Positions 11,628 to 20,961 of a DNA stretch of 64,000 nucleotides are shown here, piece by piece. The notes beneath the pieces were generated by a model that saw only the letters and a program-made list of their open reading frames with translations, had not been told where the DNA came from and did no database searches. The stretch covers positions 6,535,157-6,599,156 of the forward strand of contig NC_133301.1 of the NCBI RefSeq assembly GCF_005239225.2, read 5' to 3'. The position numbers and the translations under genes are program-made. The stretch's first letter is position 1. Every line of letters starts with the position of its first letter. The stretch is from Populus alba (Eukaryota > Streptophyta > Magnoliopsida > Malpighiales > Salicaceae).

Positions 11628-12368
11628 TATTTCCGGCCCAATACCAGCCTTGTTAGGCTTGTTTTATTTCCTAATGCTACAAGGATAAAAAGCCAGCAAT
11701 TTATTCTCCTAATTAAGTAAGGAAGTTGGCCATATCTTATTCCTAAAGAGGGGAGGACTATTTAATGTTTTTCCTAACATAGGAAGGAAAGTAATTAAAT
11801 CAGCAACAAAGAAGGAAATTTATCCAAGCTAATCAAGGACATCAAAGGAAAGGGGGTAGCAACACAAATTTGATTCTAGCATATTTAGGATGGTAATTTT
11901 CGGATTTTTATTATTTTCTTCTTAGTTTTTGGGTTATTATTACTTATTTGGGTCAATTGTAAGTGGGCTTCATATAAGTCCACCTAAGGGGGGTCCATTA
12001 GGGTTTCTTTAAGTTTAGAGTCAGTATAAATAGAGGCATAACCAAACATGTAAGGTTACGCAATTTTCATATCAATAAACCTCTTTGTTGCACTTGTTGT
12101 GTGTTGGTGGGATAATCTCCCTTCCTTGGTTCTCTAAACAACTGAAAACGACTTATCGAAGAACAACTGGCTTCGTGGCATCATCTTTATACTTCTCGTT
12201 TGCGAATCAATATTCGTTGGGTGAGGGTTTACGTTTCCAATAGTGCTGGTGCCTAGGTACAAGTTATCTTTGTGTCACACTCCTATCAAACCTGATTTAC
12301 TTGGCTTTCCGGGAATTGGTGTCTTTGCGTGTGGGTTGCGTGACCACGTGATCACGAGGTTCGCATCA
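11625..12368 (+). repeat. LTR1-family 3' LTR
   Basis: The purine tract CAAGGGGT is followed by TGATATTTCC at 11625. The LTR ends TTCGCATCA at 12368, 744 bp. A TATAAATAG box lies near 12025 and an AATAAA-like CAATAAAC near 12075. The last 30 bp carry ACCACGTGATCACGAGG, containing a CACGTG and a CGTGATCACG palindrome also found at the end of the otherwise different LTR2. Confidence 0.9.
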
Positions 12369-12571
12369 CCTTCTTTGTATGTGCTCAATATATGAAAACA
12401 TAGATGATGGGGCTTTTGTTGGAAGAAAACAATATTATGTTCGAATGTTTAAGGTGAACTTCCTTGGGTTGGGATTATTATTATTATTTTTTATTATTTT
12501 TCTTTTCTTTTTCTTTTCTTTATTTTTTTTTTATTATATATACACATACAACTTAAAACACAATGTATCTT

Positions 12572-12822
12572 TAACCCATGTAACGAGTTTTCGGCTAATG
12601 ACTCCCAGACCAGTTGGTCTTAGGGTATTAGGTGTTGAGACACCCCTACGAGCTTAGTAACTCGGGTTACAGATACTGATACGTAGATAGTGCAATGTTT
12701 GATTCCCTTAAGCTTTTCTCCTTAACCCATGTAACAAGCTTTGGGCCAATAACTCCCAAGTCAGTTGACTTTAGGGTATTAGGTGTTAAAACACCCCTTC
12801 AGGCTTAATTGCTGAGGTTAGA
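12572..12822 (-). repeat. Two tandem repeat units of about 150 bp in the element A 3' UTR
   Basis: Each unit contains AACCCATGTAAC, CCAGTTG or CAGTTGAC-like words, TTAGGGTATTAGGTGTT and ACACCCCT in the same order. The units start near 12572 and 12722 and have drifted by substitutions. Hypervariable 3' UTR repeats of this kind are known in Tat-lineage plant elements. Confidence 0.8.
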
Positions 12823-13129
12823 GAGGCTACGAAACCAAACTTATCTACGTTTTTATTATCATCAATCTTCTCAATTTTTTTTTATTTATTTATCTTTTTT
12901 TTTTCAAATTATATACTATCCCTTTCTCTTAGTTGTTACCTTCAACAAAAGAACATAGATAATATAATAATCCAATGTGCAACCCACAATCATATGTTAC
13001 AGTGTGTGTATGAAAATGAAGGTTTAAGAATACTTGTTAAATGAATATATGAAGCAGAATCAAGTGATAACAATGTGAGAGTTTGTAAACCTGAATATTT
13101 CAATAAGTATTATGATAGATCTTGGTAAT

Positions 13130-13260
13130 GATACTTACTAAGATGCGTCTCTAGAGTCAATAAAATTTCCTCCTTACTCTGCCATCCTAATAAGGATACT
13201 TACTAAGATGCGTCTCAAGAGTTAATAAAATTGACTCCATACTCTGCCATCCTAATAACA
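13130..13260 (-). repeat. Two 65-bp tandem units resembling part of the cysteine-rich ORF
   Basis: Units start near 13130 and 13195. Each reads, on plus, ACTAAGATGCGTCTC, then GAGT.AATAAAA, TACTCTGCCATCCTAAT. The segment 14547-14612 inside the cysteine-rich ORF has the same words in the same order and spacing (ACTAGGATGCGTCTCAAG, then TACTC and GCCATCCT). Related sequence in inverse orientation lies at 20335-20375 in the 3' UTR of element B. Confidence 0.7.
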
Positions 13261-13505
13261 ATTTTGTCAAATAGCAAAAACAATTAGCAAGTTAGTTTTT
13301 TTTTCTTTTTTTTTTTGTTTAACTACTACCCTCTCCCCCCAACCAAAACGAGACATTGTCCTCAATGTCCTAAGGTAGAAAGATAGAGTATAGAAGACAT
13401 CACCTAAAACAGCGAATAATGACAAACCTGAAACACACTTAAACAAATATAAGAAGTAACAAAACAAAATAATATGCAATTAATAAAACCAAAAGGCACA
13501 AGGTT

Positions 13506-14159
13506 TCACAGATGAAGGCTCAAATCTAATCTAAGCTTTTTACGGCTTTCCTTAGCTGACCAATCTAGGCGACTCATGCAGGGATCAATGACAGGGATGA
13601 AAGATTGTAGTTGGTCAATCAATTGTTCAGCAGTAGCAGCAGAGATTATGATTTGTCGTGCTGAAGATGTTAGAAATTCCTGTTCCACAGCTTAATCAAG
13701 GAAAGACAACAACTTATCATAAAAACCATTAACATTTAACAAACCTATAGGTTTATGGTGAATGTGCAGTTGGGCCCAAGATGAAATATGAAAGATCTCT
13801 TCCAATGTGCCCAGACCACCTGGTAAGGCAATGAAGGCATCAACATGGCTAAACATGGCGTTCAGTCGATCAGACATTGTTGAGACCTGTAGTTTCTCTC
13901 CAATTGTTTTTCCAATGATGTCCCCATTTGTTAAAGCTTTGGGGACAACCCCCAAAACTTGACTGCCTCCTAAAAATGCAGCCATTGAAACACCTCCCAT
14001 TAACCCAAGGCTGCCTCCCCCATACACTAAATGAATCTTTCTCTCAGCTAATACTTGACCAAGATGATTTGCTGATTCTAAAAACTCTTTTTCTTTCCCA
14101 GGACTGGATCCACCGAAAACACAAATATTTCTTATGTGATGACTTGAGGAACCTGCCAT
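13506..14159 (-). pseudogene. LOG: LOG-type cytokinin riboside 5'-monophosphate phosphoribohydrolase, retrocopy A
   Basis: The family releases active cytokinin bases from nucleotide precursors in the cytosol. The frame covers a full-length LOG of about 217 codons without introns, whereas plant LOG genes are normally split into several exons, so it is a retrocopy. Visible motifs: Rossmann-like start ICVFGGSSPG (residues 12-21), GGGSLGLMG (47-55), the catalytic arginine region MSDR (R98) and the hallmark PGGLGTLEE (113-121, with E121). A TAA at 13692-13694 replaces a Tyr/His codon (TAT in copy B) after residue 155, removing the last helices. Residue 16 is Gly where the family usually has Cys. 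It lies 236 bp downstream of the cysteine-rich ORF on the same strand, in the 3' cargo region of element A. The truncated product would keep both catalytic residues but is probably unstable. Confidence 0.92.
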
Positions 14160-14395
14160 TTCTACACACTTCTATATTTGATGAATGTGGGATGAGTAAA
14201 AATGAAGGGAAGGAAGAGAAGAATTTATAGATGAAAAAGTGAAAATTCAATCATACCACCTATATGTAGGCCAGTTGTAGTCTCACACTCTCTCTCTCTA
14301 TTTATTTATTTTGACAAAGCATGTATGTACAGGTAGTTGTGATTGTGGCTCACATCTTCCCTTGGTTTTACGTCCAAGAACGGCTTAAACGCCCT

Positions 14396-14944
14396 CTATA
14401 GGTAGGGGATAGGCTTCCCATCCAGTTTTCTTAAAAACTGGCAAAAAGGGTCTTTTTTAGTCAGATTCCCAAGACTAAGTCGATCATGTTCTTTATGGAA
14501 TTGTGGCCATAAATCATGAATTGCACGATGCACATCTCCACTAGGATGCGTCTCAAGGGTCAACAGAAGATTATCTAAAGACCCCTTACTCAGGCCATCC
14601 TTAATGAATTGTATTTTATCTTCACGGTTTACAGATACCATTCCTAAAGAACGACACGTCGCATTACAAGTCCATCTGGCACATCTGTGACAGACTTTCA
14701 GTTGTTTTGCACGATGTTTCTTTGCAAAAGTGCTTATACCTATTCCAGGCATGTGTGAAATGAAAGAATTAGAGGACTCACCTGATAAGTGGACCTTTGC
14801 TTCAATTATCCAGCGAATATCCTCAGGAATTCCATGATTCATTAACAACCTCAATCTTGCACATCTAGCACGGTAAATTTTTGTAATCGCATTTGGAGGC
14901 AGAGCGGGAAAATAACTTTTTAATTTTTCAAGAGTGGTGTCCAT
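14396..14944 (-). CDS. Intact cysteine-rich protein, viral nucleic-acid-binding-protein-like (182 aa)
   Basis: The frame opens with an in-frame TTG at 14950; I chose the ATG at 14942-14944, giving 182 residues. The first 60 residues are helical and charged (ARLRLLMNHGIPEDIRW at 29-45, then EAKVH). A basic patch AKKHRAK follows at 74-80. Then comes a CX2CX4CX3C cluster (C85, C88, C93, C97), then NREDKIQFIKDG at 106-117, and a unique tail rich in His and Leu. The order helical region, basic patch, cysteine cluster, FIK.G matches the nucleic-acid-binding cysteine-rich proteins encoded near the 3' end of carlavirus- and vitivirus-type (Betaflexiviridae) genomes, several of which are reported RNA-silencing suppressors. 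That origin is inference from architecture; no alignment was run. It is not a known Athila protein. It lies between the integrase remnant and LOG, and is the only uninterrupted frame in the element. An unrelated plant zinc-cluster protein is the main alternative. Confidence 0.6.
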   Translation of the reverse strand: MDTTLEKLKSYFPALPPNAITKIYRARCARLRLLMNHGIPEDIRWIIEAKVHLSGESSNSFISHMPGIGISTFAKKHRAKQLKVCHRCARWTCNATCRSLGMVSVNREDKIQFIKDGLSKGSLDNLLLTLETHPSGDVHRAIHDLWPQFHKEHDRLSLGNLTKKDPFCQFLRKLDGKPIPYL

Positions 14945-15157
14945 TTTCAAATGAGAACTGGAAAAAATGCAAAGAAGGTAGAAAGAGTAAAGAATTGTAC
15001 AAATATATACAGATATCAGTTATTTTGGAAACTGAAAGAACTGACTTAAGTCACGGAGTACCGTTATCCACCATTTGACCGGGGTGAGAGAGAGACTAGC
15101 AAAACAAAAGTCACACCAAAAAGAAACACAAAAAAAAATGTGAGAAAAACAAAATAA

Positions 15158-15520
15158 TCAACCTTTATCAATAAGATCATTCAAACCAATGGATTCATTT
15201 TCACTAGGAAACTCATCAAAGTAAGCTTTTAAACGATGTTCATTTACCTTCAAAACATTGTCATTCTTTGGATTCTCAATATCAAGGGCCCTATAAGGAT
15301 ACACATGTTTCAAAATAAATGGACCGCTCCATCTTGATCTTAGTTTTTCAGGAAATAAATGGAGTCGAGAATTATAAAGCAAAACTTTTTTACCAGTATC
15401 AACTTTTTGACAATTTTCACAAGTTTTGCAGAATGCATGTGTGTCCTTGAAGATGGTGGGCCAATAAAATTCATTTTGTATGATTTTTTCAGTCGTCTTG
15501 ATGAGAATTGACCCCCACAT
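15158..15520 (-). pseudogene. Integrase remnant: zinc-binding end fused to C-terminal end, core deleted
   Basis: The first part reads FYWPTIFKDTHAFCKTCENCQ, the CxxC half of the integrase HHCC domain. It is followed directly by GKKVLLYNSRLHLFPEKLR and RSRWSGPF, the post-core module that normally lies over 150 residues later. The DDE catalytic core between them is absent, apparently removed in frame at KVD/TGKK. The product could not integrate DNA. The stop at 15158 lies about 210 bp before the cysteine-rich ORF. Confidence 0.85.
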
Positions 15521-15570
15521 GCTTCAGAATGACAAAGTTTAATGACACTACTTACCTCATTGTCAGGAAT

Positions 15571-16509
15571 TCATCTTTGAAAATTTTGATCAGGATAATA
15601 TTTGAATAAGTTAGGGTCATCCCAATAAAAGTTCTTCACTTCATTCAAAAACTTTCCTTTGTCTTCAATACTCCAGTGAGCTGGCAAATCTCCTAAAGGA
15701 AGAAAATTGATATTTTTAGCAAACCAAGGCATTGAACTAAGAGAAAGTAAGGATTCGTCAGGAGAGTAATCATCGATTGGTAGGATGTCAGATGTCAAAT
15801 CTGCTGTCACTCTTGATAAAAGATTGGCATCAACATTTTTAGTGCCTTTTTGATCCATGATTTCTTCCTGATAATAAATCATTTGCAAATCATTAGATTC
15901 ATCCAACTCAATTTTACTCAAAGTAGATTCAAGTTGATCATGAACTAATTCTTCAATATGATCTACTTCTTGTAAATCATTATCATCTCCAGGCTGCTTG
16001 CAAATATTGAAAATATTCATCTCCAATGTCATGTTTCCAAAAGATAACTTCATGAGTCCATTCCTACAATTAATCAATGCATTAGAAGTTGCAAGAAATG
16101 GACGTCCTAAAATAATAGGAAATGAATTACATGCTTCAACAAGTTGCGTGTCCAAGACAATAAAATCCACAGGATAAATGAATTTATCGACTTGTACTAA
16201 CACATCTTCAACTATTCCTCTAGGTACTTTTACCGATCTATCAGCAAGTAAAAGAGTTACAGAAGTTGGTTTTAACTCACCTAGATTGAGACTCTGAAAG
16301 ACTGAATATGGAAGTAAATTCACACTAGCTCCAAGATCAAGTAAGGCTCTTTCAATTTTATGCTCTCCAATAAAGCAAGAAATTATAGGACAACCAGGGT
16401 CTTTATATTTCAAAGCATTATTGTTTTGAAGAATGACACTTACTTGTTCAGCTAAAAAGGCTTTCTTTTTCACATTCAGTTTTCTCTTCACAGTGCATAG
16501 ATCTTTCAA
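15571..16509 (-). pseudogene. Athila-like protease joined to RNase H tail and integrase N-terminus
   Basis: An open frame of 312 codons. It starts in the gag-protease linker and carries the aspartic protease with LLDLGASVNLLPYSV (around residues 56-70; the usual D-G-A has become D-L-G-A) and IILGRPFLAT near 132-141. At about residue 215 it jumps to MDQKGTKNVDANLLSR, the end of RNase H, and then to WDDPNLFKYYPDQ of the integrase N-terminus. Reverse transcriptase and most of RNase H, some 400 residues, are missing without breaking the frame. The frame stops at 15571 but related sequence continues into the integrase remnant. Confidence 0.85.
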
Positions 16510-16646
16510 AAATTTAGCATAGGAAAGAACCTATTTAATAGCATCCAACAAAGGTATATTGATCCTTACCTGTTTGAAAGTTTCAAAGATTTCAGAGTTG
16601 TGATTGACTTTCCTTTGTTTGGTCATGGCATGAGGAAATGGAAGTG

Positions 16647-18131
16647 CTAGCGGGGAATCAGTCTTCTCTTTGCAATGTTCAGGTTCAACCCCTTCCTTAC
16701 CCTCAAAGATAGACTCGTCATCTTTCTCACAAGGTTCAAGAATGGGTTTTTCAATAACCTTACCACTACGAAGAGTGATGACTGATTTGACTTGATCATG
16801 TGTTGGCTTCCAGAACTACTCGCATTTGCATTGTATTGCCCTTTTGGATTTTGTTGTGGTTGAGATGGAAACTTACCTTTCTCTTGGAAACTGAGAGCAG
16901 ATGTTAATTTTGCAAGAGCATCTTTAAAATCTATCATGCTTTGAGCAAGTTGAGTGTTGATTGTCTCCTGCTTTTCAATGAATGCATGCAATGTTTCCTC
17001 AAGATTTCTTCTAGGAGGTGGAGCATAAGGAGGTGCATATCCATGAGAATTTTGAAAATTATGGTGTGCTTGAAACTGTGGCTGTGAAGTTTGTGCATTG
17101 TTGCTATCACTCTTCCAACTGAAATTTGGGTAATTTCTCCAACCAGGGTTATACGTTTGTGAGTATGGGTTATGGTTGGGTTCTTTTGAAAAACTGTTTA
17201 AAGCATGGGCTTGTTCATGGAGGCATTCCCTAAAAGAAGGCAAAGTTGGACAATCATTTGTTGAGTGTTCCTTAGCTTCATAGATTTGACACACAATGTC
17301 TTAAATAGATTTTAATTGACCACTCCTTTTCAATTCAAGTGCTTCGACTTTTCTAGATAAAGATGCAAACTTGGCTTGGAGGTCATGATCTTCCCTAAGG
17401 TTGTGCATACCTCCACTAGATGTATAAGGTTGAGTTTTACTTGGTGCCTCATAAGTACCTGTGGTGTCCTAATTTTGAGCATTTTCGGCTAGCAAGTCTA
17501 GGTACTCCATTGCTTCATTAGGGTCTTTATCTTCGAAAGTTCCATTGCACATCAATTCAACCATTTGCCTATCTCTAGGTGTTAAACCTTCATAAAAATG
17601 TGAAACCAATCTCCATGTTTCAAAACCATGATGAGGGAAAGTATTAAGCAAATCTCAATACCTATCCCAACATTGGTAAAATGTTTCTCTTGGTTTTTGA
17701 GTGAAAGTGATGATTTGTCTTTTGAAAGAGTTTGTTATGTGAGACGGAAAAAACTTCTTTAAAAATTGTTGTTGCATTTCATCCCAAGCACGAATAGATC
17801 CTGGTCTCAAATTTTGTAGCCATGTTTTAGCTTTATCTTTTAATGAAAAAGGAAAAAGCTTTAATCTAATGGTGTTCATGCTATAATTTGAGTCATTATA
17901 GGTATTACAGACCTCCTCAAATTCCCTTAAATACAAGTATGGATTTTCTAGGTCTAAGCCATGAAAAGAAGGTAAAAGTTGAATAATGCCTATCTTAAAA
18001 TTAAAATGCGATGCATCTGGAGGGAAAACTATGCATGAGGGTGCACTTGTTCTTGTGGGATTCATGTGGTCTCTAAGTGTTCTTCTATGGTTATTCTCAT
18101 TATGAAGTGATTGATTATCTTCTTCGGCCAT
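16647..18131 (-). pseudogene. Athila-like gag, several nonsense codons
   Basis: The Met at 18131 begins MAEEDNQS. Conserved gag blocks follow: NPTRTSAPSCIVFPPDASH, IIQLLPSFHGLDLENPYL, DKAKTWLQNLRPGS and ETFYQCWDRY. In-frame stops occur just after WDRY (near 17652), after ENAQN (near 17469) and near 17300. A later block CQIYEAKEHSTNDCP (16647-17294) is the CX2C-like knuckle region, and a frameshift lies near 16800 before the protease. Gag would form the particle; this copy cannot make a full-length one. The density of stops is higher than in the cargo genes. Confidence 0.9.
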
Positions 18132-18340
18132 ATTTTCTGAAAATGATGAGGATACCCTACAAAGTCGACCACTTAATGTACGTGATCAAACTCGCATGAA
18201 CGTGTAAAAAGAGAATAAAAGGAAGAAAAGAAAATAGAAGAAAAAGAAACAAAACAAAACAAAGAAAAACAAAAGTTAGATAAAATGAAAAGTGAAAAGA
18301 GAAAATAAATTAAATATTATAATTTATACAAGAATTTACC

Positions 18341-18358
18341 TCCCCGACAACGGCGCCA
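18341..18358 (-). promoter_or_regulatory. Primer binding site, Asp-tRNA type
   Basis: On minus it reads TGGCGCCGTTGTCGGGGA, the primer site typical of Athila/Tat plant elements and complementary to the 3' end of a plant tRNA-Asp. Six bases separate it from the LTR end at 18365. Confidence 0.85.
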
Positions 18359-18364
18359 AAAACT

Positions 18365-18702
18365 TGACACGACCAAAAGCTTGATGTCTTCTCCGAAGTG
18401 CAGGAGTGTCGAAGTAATAAATAACCTGGCAAGACCGAGGTCAAACCACAGAGAGGTTAATTGTATAAATTATAAACAACAACAACAACAACAACAATAA
18501 TAACAATAATAGTAGTAATAATAAATAATAATACTCAGTACGTGGCGTTGTTACACCTGAGAATGATCTAAAAGATCGGTTCACAGGTTTCCAGCCTATA
18601 CACTAAGTTTATGAAAAAGATCAAAGATATATATTATATTAATATAAACAGAATGTAAATAATAATAATAATAACAATAATAATAGTAGTAGTAGTAGTA
18701 GT

Positions 18703-18744
<42 letters not shown>

Positions 18745-19791
18745 AAAAGAAGAAGAAGATGAAGAAATTAATGAGAATTTTGAGATGAAAGATTAATGTA
18801 AGGATTAAAACAACGATAAAAAATAAACGTCAAGGTTACAGGATCCACTAATGGTACTTCAAAACAAGTATAGTATAAACTCTTATTATTCAATTGGAAA
18901 CCACACATAAAGGAGGTTCCAATCAGATTATAAATTGTTAACATGATTACATTAGTTATCTTATTCGAATAAAGCTAATACTTGTAAATATTGGCAGGCA
19001 TTCATGATTATAACTTATGTTAACAACAAATCAAGTTCCTTTCATAGCTCAGGTGTCGGTAATACCATACAGTATCGGCTATGAAAGTACCAAGTATTTG
19101 TTGTACCAAGTGTTATACAACATAAATCTAGATTAACCATTTAACAAGCAAAGTATTAAAAGTGAACAAGATAACAAATATAAAACATGTTAGTATCCAA
19201 CGTTAAGGTCCATGTTAAGTTTATATTATACTTATTCTTACACCATTAGTGTACCCTTTTCACCTTGACATAATTAACTTAGCTAAACATAATGAAAGAA
19301 AGAAACATAAATGAACTAGATAAGAACATAAATGAGAAAGAAGTTAACTAAGTAAAGGAAAGGAAATGAAGTGCATAAACTTGATATTAATGAAAGCAAA
19401 ACATAAGCAATACAAAGAGAGAAAGCAAGAGCATGATCTTGATCTGGAAACCAAGATGCCTCAATACATGGTAAATGCCTCCTTTTATAGGCCAAAATTT
19501 GGAACTATTGGTTTGTTGACTAATTGATGAGTGGGTGGCCACATCTTGACTTGGTGATAAGTTTGGCCATATCTTTGTCCTTTCACTTTCAATACTTAAA
19601 CTCATCAACCAATCCTTTCATTTATGTGTTAAGCCTGCATTTAAGATGAACATTTATCATAAAATTAAAGGTATCTTATATTATCTAGATATGTTATTAT
19701 AAAACATGCTTAAGTTAAGGAGTTATTGATACTTCAAAGTGCAAAATGATGATATAAAACCTTAATAAACATGCACTTTTAAGTACAATCA
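18365..19791 (-). repeat. 5' LTR of element A, complete
   Basis: It runs on plus from TGACACGACC (18365) to AAGTACAATCA (19791), 1427 bp, i.e. TGATTG...CGTGTCA in element orientation. The LTR start is confirmed by the same edge in other copies (28182 on plus; 53046 on plus reading, reversed). Triplet microsatellites lie at 18478-18535 and 18655-18745. The second is an AGT array interrupted once and much longer than in the 3' LTR. Confidence 0.88.
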
Positions 19792-19796
19792 CTGAC

Positions 19797-20118
19797 ACCT
19801 TCATTGCCTTACCAGGTGGTCTCGGCACATTGGAAGAGATCTTTTCATATTTCCTCTTGGGCCCAACTGCACATTCACCATAAACCCATAGGTCTGTTAA
19901 ATGTTAAAGGTTTTTTATGATAAACTGTTGTCTTTTCTTGATTATGCTATGGAACAGGAATTTCTAACATCTTCGGCACGACAAATCATAATATCTGCTG
20001 CTACTGCTGAACAATTGATTGACCAACTACAATCTTTGATCCTGTAATTGATACCTCAATGAGTTTGCATAAATTGGTCAACCAAGGAAAGCCATAAAAA
20101 GCTTAGATTGGATTTGAG
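19797..20118 (+). pseudogene. LOG retrocopy B, second half
   Basis: It continues the LOG frame exactly where 8353 left off: ALPGG-equivalent codons, GTLEEI, then WAQLHIHH, LLSFLD, a TAT codon where copy A has TAA, then EQEFLTSSARQII. One-base indels disturb the frame near 19845 and 19905, and the C-terminal residues differ after LDLSL. It shows that copy A's nonsense codon arose after the two copies parted. Confidence 0.85.
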
Positions 20119-20385
20119 CCTTCTTATATTTGTTTAAGTGTGTTTCAGGTTTGTCAGTGCTCACTATTTCAAGTGATGTCTTCTATACTCTATCTTTCTA
20201 CTCAGAACATTGAGGACAATGTCTCATTTTGGTTGGGGGGAAAGGGTAGTAGTTGATATTTTTTAAAAAAAAACTGTGTTTTCTATTTCATAAAACTATT
20301 TGCAAAACTGTTGTTACTAGGATGGTAGAGTAAGGAATTTTTTTTTGTTAAAAATGACTCTTGAGACGCACCTTAGTAAACATTC
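20119..20385 (+). other. 3' UTR of element B
   Basis: Related to the 3' UTR of element A but in plus orientation. It carries the GAACATTGAGGACAATGTCTC and TTGGGGGGAAAG tail near 20205-20245 and one copy of the 65-bp repeat at 20335-20375. It is cut by LTR C at 20386. Confidence 0.75.
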
Positions 20386-20946
20386 TGATACAACCAAAGG
20401 ATTGATGTTTTCTCTCCAAGTGTAGGAGTGTCAAAGGTAATAAATAAACCAGCAAGACTGGGGTCGAACCACATGGAGGTTAATTGTAATAAATTATAAA
20501 TAACAATAATACAACGGCAACAATAATAATAATAGTAATAATATTAGTAGTAGTAGTAGTAGTAAAGAAGTTGATGAGAACTTTGAAATGGAAGATTAAT
20601 GTAAGGATTAAAACAATTATAAAAACAAATATCAAGGTTAAGAATCCACTAATGGTATTCCAAACAAGTATAGTATAAACTCTTATTACTCAACTAGAAA
20701 CCACACAAAAGAGGTTCAAATTCAATTGATTTTGTCATTAATAGTTCATTATAAATTGTTAATATGATCATATTAATTATTTTATTTACGAAACACCAAA
20801 ATTTTAAATATTGTCAGGAATTTATAATGCTAACTTATGTTAACAACAAATCAAGTTCCTTTCATAGCATAGGTGTACGTAATACCATACGGTTGGGCTA
20901 TAAAAGTGTCAAGCATTTGTTGTACTAAGTGTTATACAACACAAAT

Positions 20947-20961
20947 CTAGATTAACCATTT
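20947..20961. repeat. LINE target-site duplication, left copy
   Basis: CTAGATTAACCATTT, identical to 27193-27207. The uninterrupted sequence is present in the other LTR copies (for example near 9092 and 19127), which proves the insertion point. Confidence 0.95.

Larger units (their letters stand above)
9557..12368 (+). mobile_element. 5'-truncated Ty3/gypsy element (LTR1 family)
   Basis: It starts inside the reverse transcriptase thumb region and continues through RNase H and integrase into a complete 3' LTR. No 5' LTR, gag or protease is present. The left junction shares GTGAAGGAG-like bases with the LTR it abuts, so it was probably joined by recombination rather than inserted whole. It separates the 3' UTR of element A from its 3' LTR. 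Confidence 0.9.
12369..13505 (-). other. 3' UTR of element A, with tandem repeats
   Basis: Non-coding in all frames. Reading on minus after LOG, it has a conserved tail around 13325-13400 (GACATTGAGGACAATGTCTC, then a TTGGGGGGAG purine run), which is typical of Athila/Tat elements, then short repeats at 13130-13260, then 150-bp repeats at 12572-12822. Poly-pyrimidine runs lie near 12475-12540 and 12870-12905. The true polypurine tract is lost. Confidence 0.65.
8354..19791 (-). mobile_element. Element A: Athila-like LTR retrotransposon carrying LOG and a cysteine-rich gene
   Basis: In minus orientation the order is: 5' LTR 18365-19791, Asp-tRNA-type primer site 18341-18358, gag 16647-18131, protease with residual RNase H and integrase edges 15158-16509, cysteine-rich ORF 14396-14944, LOG-type pseudogene 13506-14159, 3' UTR with tandem repeats 12369-13505, a Ty3 fragment 9557-12368, and a truncated 3' LTR 8354-9556. 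The Athila-like assignment rests on the gag (FPPDASHFNFK, DKAKTWLQNLRPGS), the primer site and the GAGGACAATG tail. RT, most of RNase H and the integrase core are absent, so it could move only in trans. It is inserted in LOG copy B of another element, with an imperfect 5-bp target duplication. The two cargo genes lie where Athila elements normally carry an env-like ORF. Confidence 0.85.

Noticed and set aside
12379..12657. 92-residue plus frame with a Phe/Leu-rich stretch
   Set aside because: It lies in the 3' UTR of element A over a poly-pyrimidine run and tandem repeats, antisense to the element.
13130..13260. Spaced direct repeats as a CRISPR-like array
   Set aside because: Only two drifted units, no unique spacers, in a plant retrotransposon UTR.
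13928..14230. 100-residue plus frame over LOG
   Set aside because: Antisense shadow of the LOG coding sequence.
18341..18358. Possible tRNA gene because of tRNA-complementary sequence
   Set aside because: Only the 18-base primer site is present, with no cloverleaf around it.
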